Source of the DNA: a bacterium | Lineage (GTDB): Bacteria > Auribacterota > Auribacteria > Auribacterales > Auribacteraceae | DNA: 64,000 nt | Reading direction: 5' to 3' | Assembly: GCA_018435605.1 (NCBI GenBank) | Contig: JAHDNF010000004.1 | Span: 62,001 to 126,000 of the forward strand | Part shown: in pieces, positions 51,303 to 62,700 of the stretch | Layout: each line of letters opens with the position of its first letter | Numbering within the stretch: position 1 is the stretch's first letter | Made by a program: the position numbers and the translations under genes | Notes under the pieces: model-generated | What the model saw: the letters and a program-made list of their open reading frames with translations, nothing else | What the model was told of the DNA's origin: nothing | Database searches by the model: none

Positions 51303-52274
51303 ATGGCTATGATCAGTATTATTATCCCCGCGTATAACGAATCCGATATTCTGGATATGCTAGTCAAACGGTTGCTGGCTGTTACCGGATCATGGAAAGA
51401 CTCCTGCGAAATTATTTTCGTGGATGACGGGTCGGCAGACAATACTTGGCAACAGATATCGGAATACCATAAAAAATATCCTTTTATCAAAGGTGTAAAA
51501 TTCTCAAGGAATTTCGGGCATCAATCGGCGGTAACCGCAGGATTGCGGTATGTTAACGGAGACGCGGCAATTATAATCGACGCCGACCTGCAGGATCCGC
51601 CGGAACTGCTCGGACAATTCATAGATAAATGGAAACAGGGATACCAAGTTGTATACGCAGTAAGAAAAAAACGAAAAGAAAATTTTCTCAAACGATTCTC
51701 CTATTTTGTTTTTTACCGTGTGCTTTCAAAACTTTCCGAGATAGATATCCCGCTTGATGCCGGCGATTTCTGTCTTATGGACAAGAAAGTCGTGGACAAG
51801 ATAAACTCATTGCCGGAAAAAAAACGCTTCATCCGAGGACTGCGCGTGTGGGTAGGGTTTAAACATACTGCCATAGAATACGAACGACCTGCGCGGGCAG
51901 GCGGCGAACCGAAATACAATTTCTTTAAACTGGTCGATCTGGCATTGAACGGATTGCTGAGTTTCAGCAGTCTGCCGTTGCGTTTCGCCAGTATACTGGG
52001 ACTGATAATAGCCGGAACAAGTTTTGTCGGGTTCCTATTCTTTTTTATCTACAGGGTGTTCAACCTTAATGTCTTCGGTTATTCCATCAGGGAAGCTACC
52101 GGTACAGCTACAATTCTCTTGACTATTCTGTTCCTCGGCGGTATTCAACTGATCACCATAGGAATTATCAGCGAGTATCTTGGCAGAATTTTCGAGGAAG
52201 TAAAAGGACGTCCGACGTTCATTGCAGATACAACCGTAGGATTCGAAGAAATAGAAGCCGGCAAGAGAGGATAA
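51303..52274 (+). CDS. GT2 polyprenyl-phosphate sugar transferase (GtrB/DPM1-like)
   Basis: A 323-residue membrane glycosyltransferase that would transfer a sugar from a nucleotide donor to polyprenyl phosphate. The GT-A domain has ISIIIPAYNESDIL, IFVDDGSADNT, FSRNFGHQSAV and IIDADLQDPPELL (metal DxD). Two C-terminal helices (FASILGLIIAGTSFVGFLFFF and TILLTILFLGGIQLITIGII) anchor it, followed by SEYLGRIFEEVKGRP, all typical of GtrB/ArnC-like enzymes. The product could feed the GT39 enzyme at 23341. Family firm, sugar unknown. Confidence 0.92.
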   Translation: MAMISIIIPAYNESDILDMLVKRLLAVTGSWKDSCEIIFVDDGSADNTWQQISEYHKKYPFIKGVKFSRNFGHQSAVTAGLRYVNGDAAIIIDADLQDPPELLGQFIDKWKQGYQVVYAVRKKRKENFLKRFSYFVFYRVLSKLSEIDIPLDAGDFCLMDKKVVDKINSLPEKKRFIRGLRVWVGFKHTAIEYERPARAGGEPKYNFFKLVDLALNGLLSFSSLPLRFASILGLIIAGTSFVGFLFFFIYRVFNLNVFGYSIREATGTATILLTILFLGGIQLITIGIISEYLGRIFEEVKGRPTFIADTTVGFEEIEAGKRG

Positions 52275-52290
52275 AACCGCCGAAAACGCT

Positions 52291-52551
52291 TCATTTTTTG
52301 TGTCTGAAATAGACAAATATCCTGCCGAAATTTTTCTGATCTTTGTCTATCCTGTGGTAAAGCTGTTTGATGTGTTTTTGATCGAGAAACCGGAGCACAT
52401 GTTTCTTCAATTGCCCGCTTCCTTTGCCGGGAATAATTTCCACTTCGGCAATCTTTTTCTCAACAGCTTCGTTGATGACATTGTTTAGCGCATCTTCGAT
52501 TTTCTTGCCTTTATTAAAAATATCGTGTAAATCAAGTTTCAATTTTGACAT
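52291..52551 (-). CDS. Stand-alone small Smr (MutS2 C-terminal-like) domain protein
   Basis: An 86-residue Smr domain: LDLHD near the start, then a helix, then IIPGKGSGQLKKHVLRFLDQ. Smr domains bind or cut branched DNA or RNA, for example at stalled ribosomes; the stand-alone form is common. In full nucleases the second motif is HGxGxG; here the first His is Pro, so catalysis is uncertain. GAGG is 7-8 bases before ATG, supporting the start. It converges on the GtrB-like gene, 16 bases away. Confidence 0.75.
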   Translation of the reverse strand: MSKLKLDLHDIFNKGKKIEDALNNVINEAVEKKIAEVEIIPGKGSGQLKKHVLRFLDQKHIKQLYHRIDKDQKNFGRIFVYFRHKK

Positions 52552-52700
52552 GACACGCCCTCGTTACAATTCCGGTTTATAAAATCGTTTATATGCTATC
52601 ACAAAAAATCGCGTAGTAAAACAGGTTAATGATATTTGAATCTAAATTGCCGTTTTGCTGTGAAGATAGATATCAAAATTTATGTTTTACTTATAGTCCG

Positions 52701-52729
52701 TTGCTATGTTACGGTATATAAGTAATAAT
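52701..52729 (+). promoter_or_regulatory. Candidate promoter of the malQ-treS operon
   Basis: TTGCTA (52701-52706, four of six) and AATAAT (52724-52729, five of six) with 17 bases between. Start about 45 bases before the malQ ATG. Confidence 0.42.
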
Positions 52730-52779
52730 GTATGAAACGCAGTGTTTGTCTCAATAGCGCAAAATAAGGAGATGACGCC

Positions 52780-54315
52780 ATGTTCGCAAAACGGCTCAGC
52801 GGCATCTTACTGCATCCGACATCGCTTCCATCACGTTTCGGAATAGGCGATATGGGACCATCGGCGTACACCTTCGCCGATTTTCTAGCAAGAACAGGTC
52901 AATCTCTTTGGCAGATTCTGCCCCTGGGACATATCAGCTTCGGTAATTCGCCCTACATGTGCTTATCAGCGTTCGCAGGCAATCCGTATCTTATCAGCCC
53001 TCAAAAGCTGGTTGACGACGGGTATCTCGATTCATCCGATATAGAACGAATACCTGATTTTCCTAATGATCGCGTAGATTACGCAATGGCAATTGACTAC
53101 AAACTTAACCTGTTGAGAAAGACCTTCGACAAGCGCGATAAAAAAGCATCCTTAGAAGACTATTACGGATTTTGCGAAAAAAATTCTTTTTGGCTGGACG
53201 ATTACGCGCTGTTTGTATCGCTCAAATCGATTCATAACCTGAAACCGTGGACAATGTGGGAACAAAACGCTTCCGACCATGACCCGCAAAACTTAGCTAT
53301 ATGGCGCAACAGGCTTGCCGAGGATATAGAATTCTGGAAGTTTACCCAGTATCTATTTTTTAAACAATGGAACGATCTTAAAATGTACTGCGAACGAAAC
53401 GGTATCTCGATCATCGGCGATATACCTGTTTACGTTGCCCATGACAGCGCGGAAGTTTGGGCGAACCGCGATCTTTTTTATCTCGACGACCTCGGCAATC
53501 CTCTGGTTGTAGCCGGAGTCCCGCCCGATTATTTCAGCGCGACAGGCCAACGCTGGGGCAACCCTATATACCGCTGGGAAAAAATGGAAAAACGAGGGTT
53601 TCTGTGGTGGATAGACCGCTTCAGAATAAATTTTTCTATGGTCGATATGGTGCGCCTAGATCATTTCCGAGGGTTCGAAGCATACTGGGAAATACCGGCA
53701 CACGAACCGACCGCCGAAAACGGACGATGGATCAAAGGACCCGGCAAGAAACTTTTCGACGCGGTACATAATGCGTTAGGCAATGTAAATATGATCGCCG
53801 AAGACCTCGGGGTTATAACCGCTGAAGTGGATTCTCTACGCGACGAACTAGGATATCCGGGAATGCGTATTTTGCAGATGGCTTTCGGCACCGACCCGAA
53901 AGCATCGGAGTACCGGCCTCATAACCACATACATAATTGCGCCGTATATACTGCATCCCACGATCACAACACGACAGTCGGATGGTTTACCGCTAAATCA
54001 GGCTCACAGTCTACCCAGTCTGAACAGGAAATTCAATCGGAAAGAAATCTGGTTAGAAAATACCTCAATACCGACTGCAACCAAATTCACTGGGATATGA
54101 TCCGTCTGGCAATGAGTTCGGTAGCCCGCATTTGCGTTATTCCTTTACAAGACATTCTCGGACTAGGTACTGAAACCAGAATGAACATGCCCGGAACAAC
54201 AAAAGGAAATTGGGAATGGCGGTTTACTCAAGAAATGATATCCGGTGAAATTGAAAACAAATTGCGGTATCTGGCCGAATTATACGAAAGATCATCAGGG
54301 AGTTTTGGCACATGA
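52780..54315 (+). CDS. malQ: 4-alpha-glucanotransferase (amylomaltase)
   Basis: A 511-residue GH77 amylomaltase that moves maltodextrin segments between alpha-1,4-glucans and releases glucose. Starts RLSGILLHPTSLPSRFGIGDMG, the usual opening. Catalytic residues are visible: nucleophile Asp in VRLDHFRGF, acid/base Glu in IAEDLG, and the transition-state Asp in TASHDHNT (THDN in most members). Length is normal. AAGGAG 8 bases before ATG; the stop overlaps the start of the treS fusion as ATGA. Works with TreS and GlgB in glycogen and trehalose/maltose metabolism. Confidence 0.95.
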   Translation: MFAKRLSGILLHPTSLPSRFGIGDMGPSAYTFADFLARTGQSLWQILPLGHISFGNSPYMCLSAFAGNPYLISPQKLVDDGYLDSSDIERIPDFPNDRVDYAMAIDYKLNLLRKTFDKRDKKASLEDYYGFCEKNSFWLDDYALFVSLKSIHNLKPWTMWEQNASDHDPQNLAIWRNRLAEDIEFWKFTQYLFFKQWNDLKMYCERNGISIIGDIPVYVAHDSAEVWANRDLFYLDDLGNPLVVAGVPPDYFSATGQRWGNPIYRWEKMEKRGFLWWIDRFRINFSMVDMVRLDHFRGFEAYWEIPAHEPTAENGRWIKGPGKKLFDAVHNALGNVNMIAEDLGVITAEVDSLRDELGYPGMRILQMAFGTDPKASEYRPHNHIHNCAVYTASHDHNTTVGWFTAKSGSQSTQSEQEIQSERNLVRKYLNTDCNQIHWDMIRLAMSSVARICVIPLQDILGLGTETRMNMPGTTKGNWEWRFTQEMISGEIENKLRYLAELYERSSGSFGT

Positions 54316-57300
54316 CGAAAAAAAACATTCAATCTACTCTGTCACAAGATCCTTTGTGGTATAAAGACGCTGTCATATATCAAATGCATGTGCGGGCGTT
54401 TTACGACAGCGACGGCAACGGTATAGGCGATTTTAAAGGACTAACTCAAAAACTCGATTATATAGAACATCTAGGCGTAACGGCTATCTGGCTGTTGCCA
54501 TTTTATCCGTCGCCGTTACGCGACGACGGTTATGACATAGCGGATTATACAAATGTTCACCCCATGTACGGCACCATGTCCGACTTCAATCAGTTTTTGA
54601 AAGAAGCCCATCGGCGCGGCTTGAGGGTTATCACAGAACTGGTAATAAACCATACATCCGATCAGCACCCGTGGTTTCAGCGGGCACGCTACGCCCCTGA
54701 AGGTAGCGCTTACCGCGATTTTTACATGTGGTCTGATACTACTGAGAAATATAAAGGGGCACGGATTATCTTCAAAGATTTCGAATCGTCCAACTGGACA
54801 CTCGACCCTGTTACAGGCAAATATTATTGGCATCGCTTTTATTCACATCAACCCGATTTGAATTACGACAACCCTGCAGTCCAAAAAACGGTTTTAAAAT
54901 TACTCGATTTCTGGATGAAACGCGGAGTCGACGGACTGCGCCTTGACGCTATACCCTATCTCTTTGCCCGTGAAGGAACCAGCTGTGAAAATTTACCGGA
55001 AACACACGCATTTTTGAAAAAATTGCGTAAACATATCGATTCCAACTACACCAACCGGATGTTACTTGCTGAAGCAAACCAGTGGCCTAACGACGTGGTA
55101 GAGTATTTCGGCGATAACGACGAATGCCAGATGGCGTTCCATTTCCCTATCATGCCCCGTATATTCATGGCGTTGCGCATGGAAAACCATTATCCAATAA
55201 TAGATATTTTAAATCAAACACCGCCTATTCCGCCCAACGCCCAATGGGCTCTTTTTTTACGCAATCATGACGAACTTACCTTGGAAATGGTCACCGATAA
55301 AGAACGAGATTACATGTATCAGGTTTACGCGCGCGACCGCCATATGCGTATCAATCTGGGTATCCGACGCCGGCTGGCGCCGCTTCTGGGCAACGACCGC
55401 AGACAGATAGAATTGATGGAATCGCTACTTTTTTCCCTGCCCGGTACGCCGGTCATTTATTACGGCGATGAAATAGGCATGGGCGACAACGTGTTTCTCG
55501 GCGACCGCAACGGGGTACGCACGCCAATGCAGTGGAGTTCCGACCGCAACGCAGGGTTTTCCCGCGCGAACCCTCAACAGCTTTATTTGCCGATTATACT
55601 CGACCCTGCTTATCATTATGAAGCGGTTAATGTTGAAATTCAACACAACAACCGCCAGTCTCTGTTGTGGTGGATGCGCCATATCATCGGACTGCGCAAA
55701 CAATACAAAGCGTTCGGACGCGGAAACCTCGAGTTTGTCAAAACGAAAAATACAAGAATACTTGCGTTCATACGCGAATACGGACAAGAGAAAATACTTG
55801 TTATCGCCAACTTATCCCGTCTTGCCCAATATACGGAACTTGACCTTTCGCGCTATGCAGGATTAATTCCGGTCGAGCTGTTCGGCGGCACCCGCCTACC
55901 TGCCGTAACCGATATGCCGTATTTTGTAACACTCGGTCCATACGGATTTTATTGGATTTCACTGGAAGCTGATGACAGGCCTGTTGCACTGGATATCAAA
56001 CCGCAAATATCAACCATTCATGTTAAAGGGTCATGGGAAAATTTTTTAAAAGGCAGAAACCGACAGGCTTTTGAAAATGCCCTGCCCGGCTATCTAAATC
56101 GAAGCGGTTGGTTCGACGCCCATGGAAGGCGTATCGACGCCGTATGGATTCAAGATTATTATCGGATTACCGCCGGAAAAACCCCTTTCTATGTAATTAT
56201 TATTCAGGTAGAATACTCTGACGGCTACATAGAAACATACATGTTGCCCACAGCTTACCTTCCGGATAAGGATAATAAACCAGAAGATGAACTGCCGCTT
56301 AATGCAGTTATCTGCCAGATGGATTCGTCAGACAGCTCAACCGGAGCTTTATATGATGCCGCTTGGAATGACGATTTTTATACGGCATTACTCGATGTCA
56401 TTATATGCCGACATCGTACCAAAGGCCGGAATATCGGATTGGTTCCATCAAGCGCAAAAGATATTACCCTTAAAACCATACGCGAAGGGAAAAAACTCTC
56501 GGTGCATGTTCAATGGAGGCATTCGCAACAAATTCATGCCGCTTTCGAAGATACGTTTATGCTTAAGATTTACCGGCAACTGGAATCAGGCGTAGGGATT
56601 GATCTTGAAATAACAAGGCTTTTATCCGAAAAGAAACACCTCGAATACGTATTGCCCTATTGCGGCGACATACAATATATTACTCAAACTCGCGATTTAA
56701 TGACGCTTGCTATTTTATACAAATATGTTGAGAATCAGGGGAATTGCTGGGATTATACCATAAATTATCTGGTCAAAAATTATGAGCAGGCAGGCACTCA
56801 GCTCGATAAATTCGAAGAATTGGCTCGTAAATCTAAAAACATGGGCATATTGCCGGAGAAAAAAACTCCGCAGTTTCTAACTGAATTTTTCGGAGTTTAT
56901 TTCGAACAGATGGAAATCCTGGCGCAACATACCGCCAAACTGCATCTGGCGTTGGCGTCAAGCAGAAAGTCTGAATTTGTTCCGGAACCATTTACCGAAT
57001 TTTATAAACAATCCCAATATCAATCCATGTACAGTCTGATGAAAAATGTATTCAGGATGCTCAAAGATAATTTCAACCGACTGCCCCACGACGCCCGCGC
57101 TCTGGCTGAACGCGCTCTGTCAAGCGAACATATAATAACCGATATATTCAAATTGATAAAAACTACCGATTTCACCGCAAAACGAATTCGCATACACGGC
57201 GATTACAGTCTGGGTAAATTGCTGTATACCGGTAAAGACTTTGTAATCACCAATTTTGAAGGTGAAAGAGACCGCTCTTTAAGCGAACGAAGAAACAAAA

Positions 57301-57647
57301 TATGCCCTCTAAGGGACATAGCGTCCATGCTACGGTCAATCCATTACGCATCGTTCGCATCCACTATAGATATCTCTGAAAGCACGTTCCCTTTAACGCT
57401 TACCCAAATATGGCCTATTAGGCAAGTATGGTATGTATGGACAAGAGCGGCTTTTTTAAACCGCTATCTCAAAGAAATCGGCCACGCGCCGTTTATACCG
57501 TCTGACAAACATGAGACCGCCGTATTGTTGAGGGCTTTTATAATGGAACGGGCAATATACGAATTATCATCCGAATTGACCGGCAGGATCGACTGGGCAA
57601 TAGTGCCGCTTGAGGAAATAGTTCAACTTGTTGAAGAAGTAACTTAA
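54312..57647 (+). CDS. treS: Trehalose synthase fused to a maltokinase-type domain (kinase probably degenerate)
   Basis: A 1111-residue fusion. The TreS part (about 1-560) is a GH13 enzyme that interconverts maltose and trehalose: VIYQMHVRAFYDSDGNGIGD, nucleophile Asp in GLRLDAIPY, acid/base Glu in LLAEANQWP, and RNHDE, all intact. Residues about 590-1111 are homologous to maltokinase, which normally phosphorylates maltose for the GlgE pathway. Here the kinase loop, which I recall as HGDYHLGQ, reads HGDYSLGK (962-969), and the following DFEGE reads NFEGE (Asn981). Both positions normally bind Mg-ATP, so phosphorylation is doubtful and the domain may now be structural or regulatory. Gene coupled to malQ by ATGA. 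Confidence 0.92.
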   Translation: MTKKNIQSTLSQDPLWYKDAVIYQMHVRAFYDSDGNGIGDFKGLTQKLDYIEHLGVTAIWLLPFYPSPLRDDGYDIADYTNVHPMYGTMSDFNQFLKEAHRRGLRVITELVINHTSDQHPWFQRARYAPEGSAYRDFYMWSDTTEKYKGARIIFKDFESSNWTLDPVTGKYYWHRFYSHQPDLNYDNPAVQKTVLKLLDFWMKRGVDGLRLDAIPYLFAREGTSCENLPETHAFLKKLRKHIDSNYTNRMLLAEANQWPNDVVEYFGDNDECQMAFHFPIMPRIFMALRMENHYPIIDILNQTPPIPPNAQWALFLRNHDELTLEMVTDKERDYMYQVYARDRHMRINLGIRRRLAPLLGNDRRQIELMESLLFSLPGTPVIYYGDEIGMGDNVFLGDRNGVRTPMQWSSDRNAGFSRANPQQLYLPIILDPAYHYEAVNVEIQHNNRQSLLWWMRHIIGLRKQYKAFGRGNLEFVKTKNTRILAFIREYGQEKILVIANLSRLAQYTELDLSRYAGLIPVELFGGTRLPAVTDMPYFVTLGPYGFYWISLEADDRPVALDIKPQISTIHVKGSWENFLKGRNRQAFENALPGYLNRSGWFDAHGRRIDAVWIQDYYRITAGKTPFYVIIIQVEYSDGYIETYMLPTAYLPDKDNKPEDELPLNAVICQMDSSDSSTGALYDAAWNDDFYTALLDVIICRHRTKGRNIGLVPSSAKDITLKTIREGKKLSVHVQWRHSQQIHAAFEDTFMLKIYRQLESGVGIDLEITRLLSEKKHLEYVLPYCGDIQYITQTRDLMTLAILYKYVENQGNCWDYTINYLVKNYEQAGTQLDKFEELARKSKNMGILPEKKTPQFLTEFFGVYFEQMEILAQHTAKLHLALASSRKSEFVPEPFTEFYKQSQYQSMYSLMKNVFRMLKDNFNRLPHDARALAERALSSEHIITDIFKLIKTTDFTAKRIRIHGDYSLGKLLYTGKDFVITNFEGERDRSLSERRNKICPLRDIASMLRSIHYASFASTIDISESTFPLTLTQIWPIRQVWYVWTRAAFLNRYLKEIGHAPFIPSDKHETAVLLRAFIMERAIYELSSELTGRIDWAIVPLEEIVQLVEEVT

Positions 57648-57680
57648 ACCTCTTGCGATTTGGCGTACTCTCATATATAT

Positions 57681-57711
57681 TTGTCAATGAATATTAATTA
57701 TTATCTATAAT
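57681..57711 (+). promoter_or_regulatory. Possible internal promoter for glgB
   Basis: TTGTCA (57681-57686, five of six) and a perfect TATAAT (57706-57711), but 19 bases apart, about 33 bases before the glgB ATG. It may let glgB be expressed apart from treS. Confidence 0.35.
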
Positions 57712-57743
57712 GGAAAAAAAGATATGCAAAACAGAGGAATCCT

Positions 57744-59690
57744 ATGAGCAAGACAAACGCTGAAAACAATGAACAGGTAATATATGACTATTCGGTATTT
57801 ACCGACCATGATATTTACCTGTTCAAGCAAGGCACCCATTTTCAGTTGTATAACAAGTTAGGATCACGTCAAATGACGGTAGACGGACGGCAAGGCGTTT
57901 ATTTCGCTATATGGGTTCCCAACGCGCGGTATGTATCGGTCATAGGCGAATTCAACGGATGGGACAAAAAAGCGCATCCGCTCAAACCTAGGACTGATGA
58001 ATCCGGTATATGGGAAGGATTTATACCTTCAGTGCAAAAGGGTCAGGCATACAAATACCACATCGTGTCACGTTACCACCATTACCGTGTCGATAAATCC
58101 GATCCGTACGGCTACTATTGGGAAGTCGCCCCAAAAACAGCCTCAATCGTATGGGATATCGACTACCAGTGGAACGACCATGACTGGATGAGCAGACGGG
58201 CGGCGGTAAATACCCTCTCCTCACCCATGTCGGTATACGAAGTACATCTTGGGTCGTGGCGACGCAATTCATTGGAAGACAACAGGTTTTTAACCTACCG
58301 CGAACTTGCTCACGAACTTGCCGATTACGTAAAAGATATGGGTTTTACACATGTCGAATTTTTACCGGTTATGGAGCATCCCTTTTACGGGTCGTGGGGA
58401 TATCAAATAGTGGGATATTACGCACCTACATCACGCTACGGTACTCCGCAGGATTTTATGTATCTTGTAGATTATCTGCACCAGCATGGAATCGGTGTAA
58501 TACTCGACTGGGTGCCGTCTCATTTCCCGTCGGATGTTCACGGGCTTATTTACGGAGACGGAACTCATCTTTACGAACACGAAGATTACCGCAAAGGTTT
58601 TCATCCGGACTGGGAAACATATATTTTCAACTATAGCAGAAACGAAGTGCGCGAATTCTTGATCAGCAACGCTTTCTACTGGTTTGAAAAATATCATGTA
58701 GACGGATTGCGCGTTGACGCTGTCGCTTCAATGCTTTATCTCGATTATTCCCGCGAAGAAGGGGAATGGATACCCAACGAATTCGGCGGCAGAGAAAACC
58801 TTGAAGCCATAGATTTCCTGCGGACTCTCAATAAAGCGGTTTACGGCCAGTTTCCGGGTATACAAATGATAGCCGAAGAATCGACCGCATGGCCGTCTGT
58901 TTCCAAACCTATTTATCTAGGCGGACTTGGATTCGGTATGAAATGGAATATGGGCTGGATGCACGATATCCTTAAGTTCATGTCAAAGAACCCTCTGTTT
59001 AGAAAATATCATCACAGCCAGTTGACTTTCAGTCTGGTGTATGCGTTTGAAGAAAATTTCATGTTGTCGCTTTCCCACGACGAAGTGGTTTACGGCAAAG
59101 GTTCTCTGGTCAACAAAATGCCGGGCGACGTGTGGCAGAAATGCGCAAATCTGCGGCTTCTATTCGGTTACATGTATACCCATCCCGGCAAAAAACTTCT
59201 TTTTATGGGTAGCGAATTCGCGCAGTGGAGCGAATGGAACCACGATGCCAGCCTCGAATGGCATCTGCTGGGGTCAGAGCCGCATCAAGGAGTCCGACAA
59301 TGGATGCGTGACCTTAATCATCTGTATAAAAATGAAAAAGCATTATACGAAGTTGATTTCAAAAGCGACGGATTCGACTGGATCGACTGCAACGACTGGG
59401 AATCCAGTGTAATCGCGTTTGTGCGTAAATCTAAATCAGGCAGTGAGATGATGCTGGTGGTCTGTAATTTTACTCCGGTTGTACGAGAAGGATACAGAGT
59501 AGGCGTTCCTGTAGGCGGATTTTGGAAAGAAATGCTCAACAGCGACGCCCAAATTTACGGAGGTAGCGGCGCCGGCAATAAAGGCGGACTCACAGCAGAA
59601 CCGGTATCCGTTCACGGCAGAGAGTATTCTCTCCATCTGGAAGTACCGCCTTTGAGCGTAGTAATCTTTAAAAATCAATGGCGCAAATAA
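57744..59690 (+). CDS. glgB: 1,4-alpha-glucan branching enzyme
   Basis: A 648-residue GH13 branching enzyme that forms alpha-1,6 branches in glycogen. N-terminal CBM48 with [21 protein letters not shown] (about 60-100), then the catalytic barrel: [18 protein letters not shown], nucleophile Asp in [11 protein letters not shown], acid/base Glu in IAEESTAWP and [13 protein letters not shown], with a C-terminal beta domain. All residues are intact and the length is normal for the short form. GAGGAATCCT lies just before ATG. Follows treS by 96 bases. With malQ and TreS it forms a storage-glucan module; glgE is not in the window. Confidence 0.95.
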   Translation: MSKTNAENNEQVIYDYSVFTDHDIYLFKQGTHFQLYNKLGSRQMTVDGRQGVYFAIWVPNARYVSVIGEFNGWDKKAHPLKPRTDESGIWEGFIPSVQKGQAYKYHIVSRYHHYRVDKSDPYGYYWEVAPKTASIVWDIDYQWNDHDWMSRRAAVNTLSSPMSVYEVHLGSWRRNSLEDNRFLTYRELAHELADYVKDMGFTHVEFLPVMEHPFYGSWGYQIVGYYAPTSRYGTPQDFMYLVDYLHQHGIGVILDWVPSHFPSDVHGLIYGDGTHLYEHEDYRKGFHPDWETYIFNYSRNEVREFLISNAFYWFEKYHVDGLRVDAVASMLYLDYSREEGEWIPNEFGGRENLEAIDFLRTLNKAVYGQFPGIQMIAEESTAWPSVSKPIYLGGLGFGMKWNMGWMHDILKFMSKNPLFRKYHHSQLTFSLVYAFEENFMLSLSHDEVVYGKGSLVNKMPGDVWQKCANLRLLFGYMYTHPGKKLLFMGSEFAQWSEWNHDASLEWHLLGSEPHQGVRQWMRDLNHLYKNEKALYEVDFKSDGFDWIDCNDWESSVIAFVRKSKSGSEMMLVVCNFTPVVREGYRVGVPVGGFWKEMLNSDAQIYGGSGAGNKGGLTAEPVSVHGREYSLHLEVPPLSVVIFKNQWRK

Positions 59691-59772
59691 CACTACTTTG
59701 GTACCTATCAAAACCAAAAATGGACTTTGTCACAAGTATCGACACGACAGAGTACATCACTATCCGCGCCCG

Positions 59773-62700
59773 TTATGCGGCTGATTCTATTAACCTACTG
59801 AACCGGATTTGCCTGAACAATGTGGGCGACTGATCTTTCTTTATGGTCAATTCGTTACCGCCCAGATTAATATAACTGCCGGGATGAGATATCGCGTGCG
59901 ACATATCCTGCCCTGCGGCTATTATCTGCATAGCTTTTGCTCCGGGATGCACGTTGGCAAATATCTTCAATGCATCGAATATGGTAGAGTTTCTATGAAC
60001 CATAATTACACCGAAATCAGAAGCGGCTTGCATAACATGTTTTTTATTCGAAAACACCTTAATATTCAGACGGTTGACATCCTGATTCATAATCCGTTCA
60101 GCAAAAAAGCGTATAAACCTTTCAGCTGTTTTTTCTGTTATCGTATGATCGAACATCTCTGTTCCAAAGATAGCGCCAATCCGTGAACTGAGACTTTCAC
60201 CTAGTAGCAACTTTATATCGCGCGCGCTCATCGATTCGGAAAAGACAAGTATCTGCGCCTCACGGCCATACTTATCGTACCTGCTTTGCAGTGCGTCAAT
60301 GTACTGCATAAGCAACTGCTTTTGATTCTGATTGCCGCGGTTTTCCTGTGCCACCAAATCAAACGTATCTATATCAAGCGCTATTATGTCACTGTTGCCC
60401 GCAACAGATAAGACATAACCGGTCTCTTCAAGAAGCCGCAACAAAACTGCCGTTTGAGCTACTGTAAAATCGACTTCGTCAGCTATATCCAAAACAGCGT
60501 TAAAAATAACCGACGCACTGGCCGCGCGCGGAATCTCTTTAAAAAATTCATTCCTAGAAATAGCTTCTATAGAAGGCGTTATAGTTATTCGTTTATTTAT
60601 GTACGCATCAAGATAATCAGCCAGCTTATCCTTGTGCATATCCGGATTGTATTGCTGGAATAAAAAGTCTACATACTCCTGATTGAATATATCCGATCCG
60701 GTTTGCGATACTGCTACCGGTTGCTCTACTATCGAAATTGACGTTACAGGAGCGCCTGTCTGTACGTCGTCAGTAACTATGCCGTTAAATCCTTTGGGCA
60801 CGAACTGATGACGGAACGGATCTATTTCCTGCTCAATAATATAATTTATAAACGTTGGAACAACTTGTGACTGATCGGCTACACCCGAGCGTGCCACCGC
60901 TATAAGTCCGATAAACTCACGATTTCGCTCGACAAAAATTAGGTCGATAAGTTTATTCAATAATTCTCGTGGGAACAGTCCCTGTTCCACAGACTGCTGA
61001 AACGAAGGCACAAGCCCCTGCGGTTCTTGCATAATTGAAGGAGCCGACTCCATAAGCCACGCAAGACGTACGATCCCGTTCATCAGCTCGCTTACCTGAT
61101 TATTATTGTAATAGAAAAGTTGATTGACCAGATTATTGTACGAGGCAAACTGATCTTTGAGTTCCTGAAGGTGTTGCTGTTCAAGATCCCGCGAAAATTT
61201 GCGGTCTATAATATCCTGCGCCTGTATATTTTGAATCTCATCAAGCCTGTATATCAAAGCCCCCCGTGTATAATAAATTCTATCGAGAGAATACAAGTCA
61301 CGCTCATATCCGACAAGCATATCCGTCATATCGAATAACAACCGTTCATTGGCCTTAATATCTTTTTCTTTTTCCCGCAATTCCGCATCGGTTAACATGC
61401 CGGCACGCGCACGCTCCCTAAGCTCGAATTTACGTAAATTGTTAAGCATAAACAATGTCTGCAATGTAAGCTCATTATTGCTCCAGTCGACCGACTCGAG
61501 AAACGCCTGTTTTTGTTTGTTCAATTCCTCAACTGTCACAACCGGCGTCATTGTATTGATATGAGCGAGTATATTTTCTTTTTCAAAAGCATTCAGTCCG
61601 ATTTTATCTGCAAGAAACTCGCTTATCAGCCTGATACGGTTTACACGCGCCGCTTCATCGAATACTTCTTTTGACGGCTCCGGTGAAGATGGTTTAGGCG
61701 TATCGTCAACAGGAGTTACGCCGGTACCGGCTGGCGCTTGATGACCGCTGTCCGAATCCGGTTGAGGCGATTCTACAGGAGTAACTCCGGTATCGCCGGC
61801 ACTATCATCGCGTACCGATTCTATGGTATCGAAAAACAACCGGTCAAATTTTTCGGTGAACTCAATATCCGAATCCACCTCGTCTACCAGTTTTACCACA
61901 GACTCTATAAGTATCCTTTGGCCGACCTCAGGACTTTTTCTTAAAATTGTTTCGTATTCGCGGCGAGCTCTAAACGGACGGATAAAAATAGGCGCTACAA
62001 TACCATTGTATATCAGCTCAACGGAATGTTTCAAAAGCAATCCCAGCGTAGAACCGGCCATATAACCCAACAATATTTCTGCAAGAACAACAACAATAGG
62101 CATGAACGATGCCGCCAATCCCCAAACCGACATATGAACCATCGGCAATATTGTGGCAACTATTGCCCCAAGTGTTTGCTCGGATGTCTTCGTACCTATA
62201 AGGCGTATCACGCCTATCAACGTAATCAGCCCTGCGGCTCCAAGCGGAGTAACCGCTGTTCCGAATAACACCACCACCGCTCCCATAACAGCAGATATGG
62301 CCGCCACTGACAACAACCGCTCTTTATTTCGTTCAGAGAAAAACTTACGCAAAAATCCAAGCCGCGAACGATAATCCAGCCTTTCATCCTGTTTTTTGCT
62401 TGTCAGAAGATGCCTTGCCATGATCAATGGCGAAAAACTGTTCTCAAGACGTTCGTGTATATGTTTGACTATTCGTAACCGCTGATCTACAGCAAACTTC
62501 GACAAACTCTGCATTATTTCACGCTCAACATCATCAGCTTTTTCGCCATAATGTTGCCGGTAAATTTTTCGCAAACGGGTAAGATACGAATGCTCAAGCG
62601 TAGTCAACACGAATTTTTCCTTGAACATCTTATCATACTCTTCAGAACTTTGCGCACGCTGATCGATATGAGCCACCGTCTCTTTTATTATAGCCCGTTT

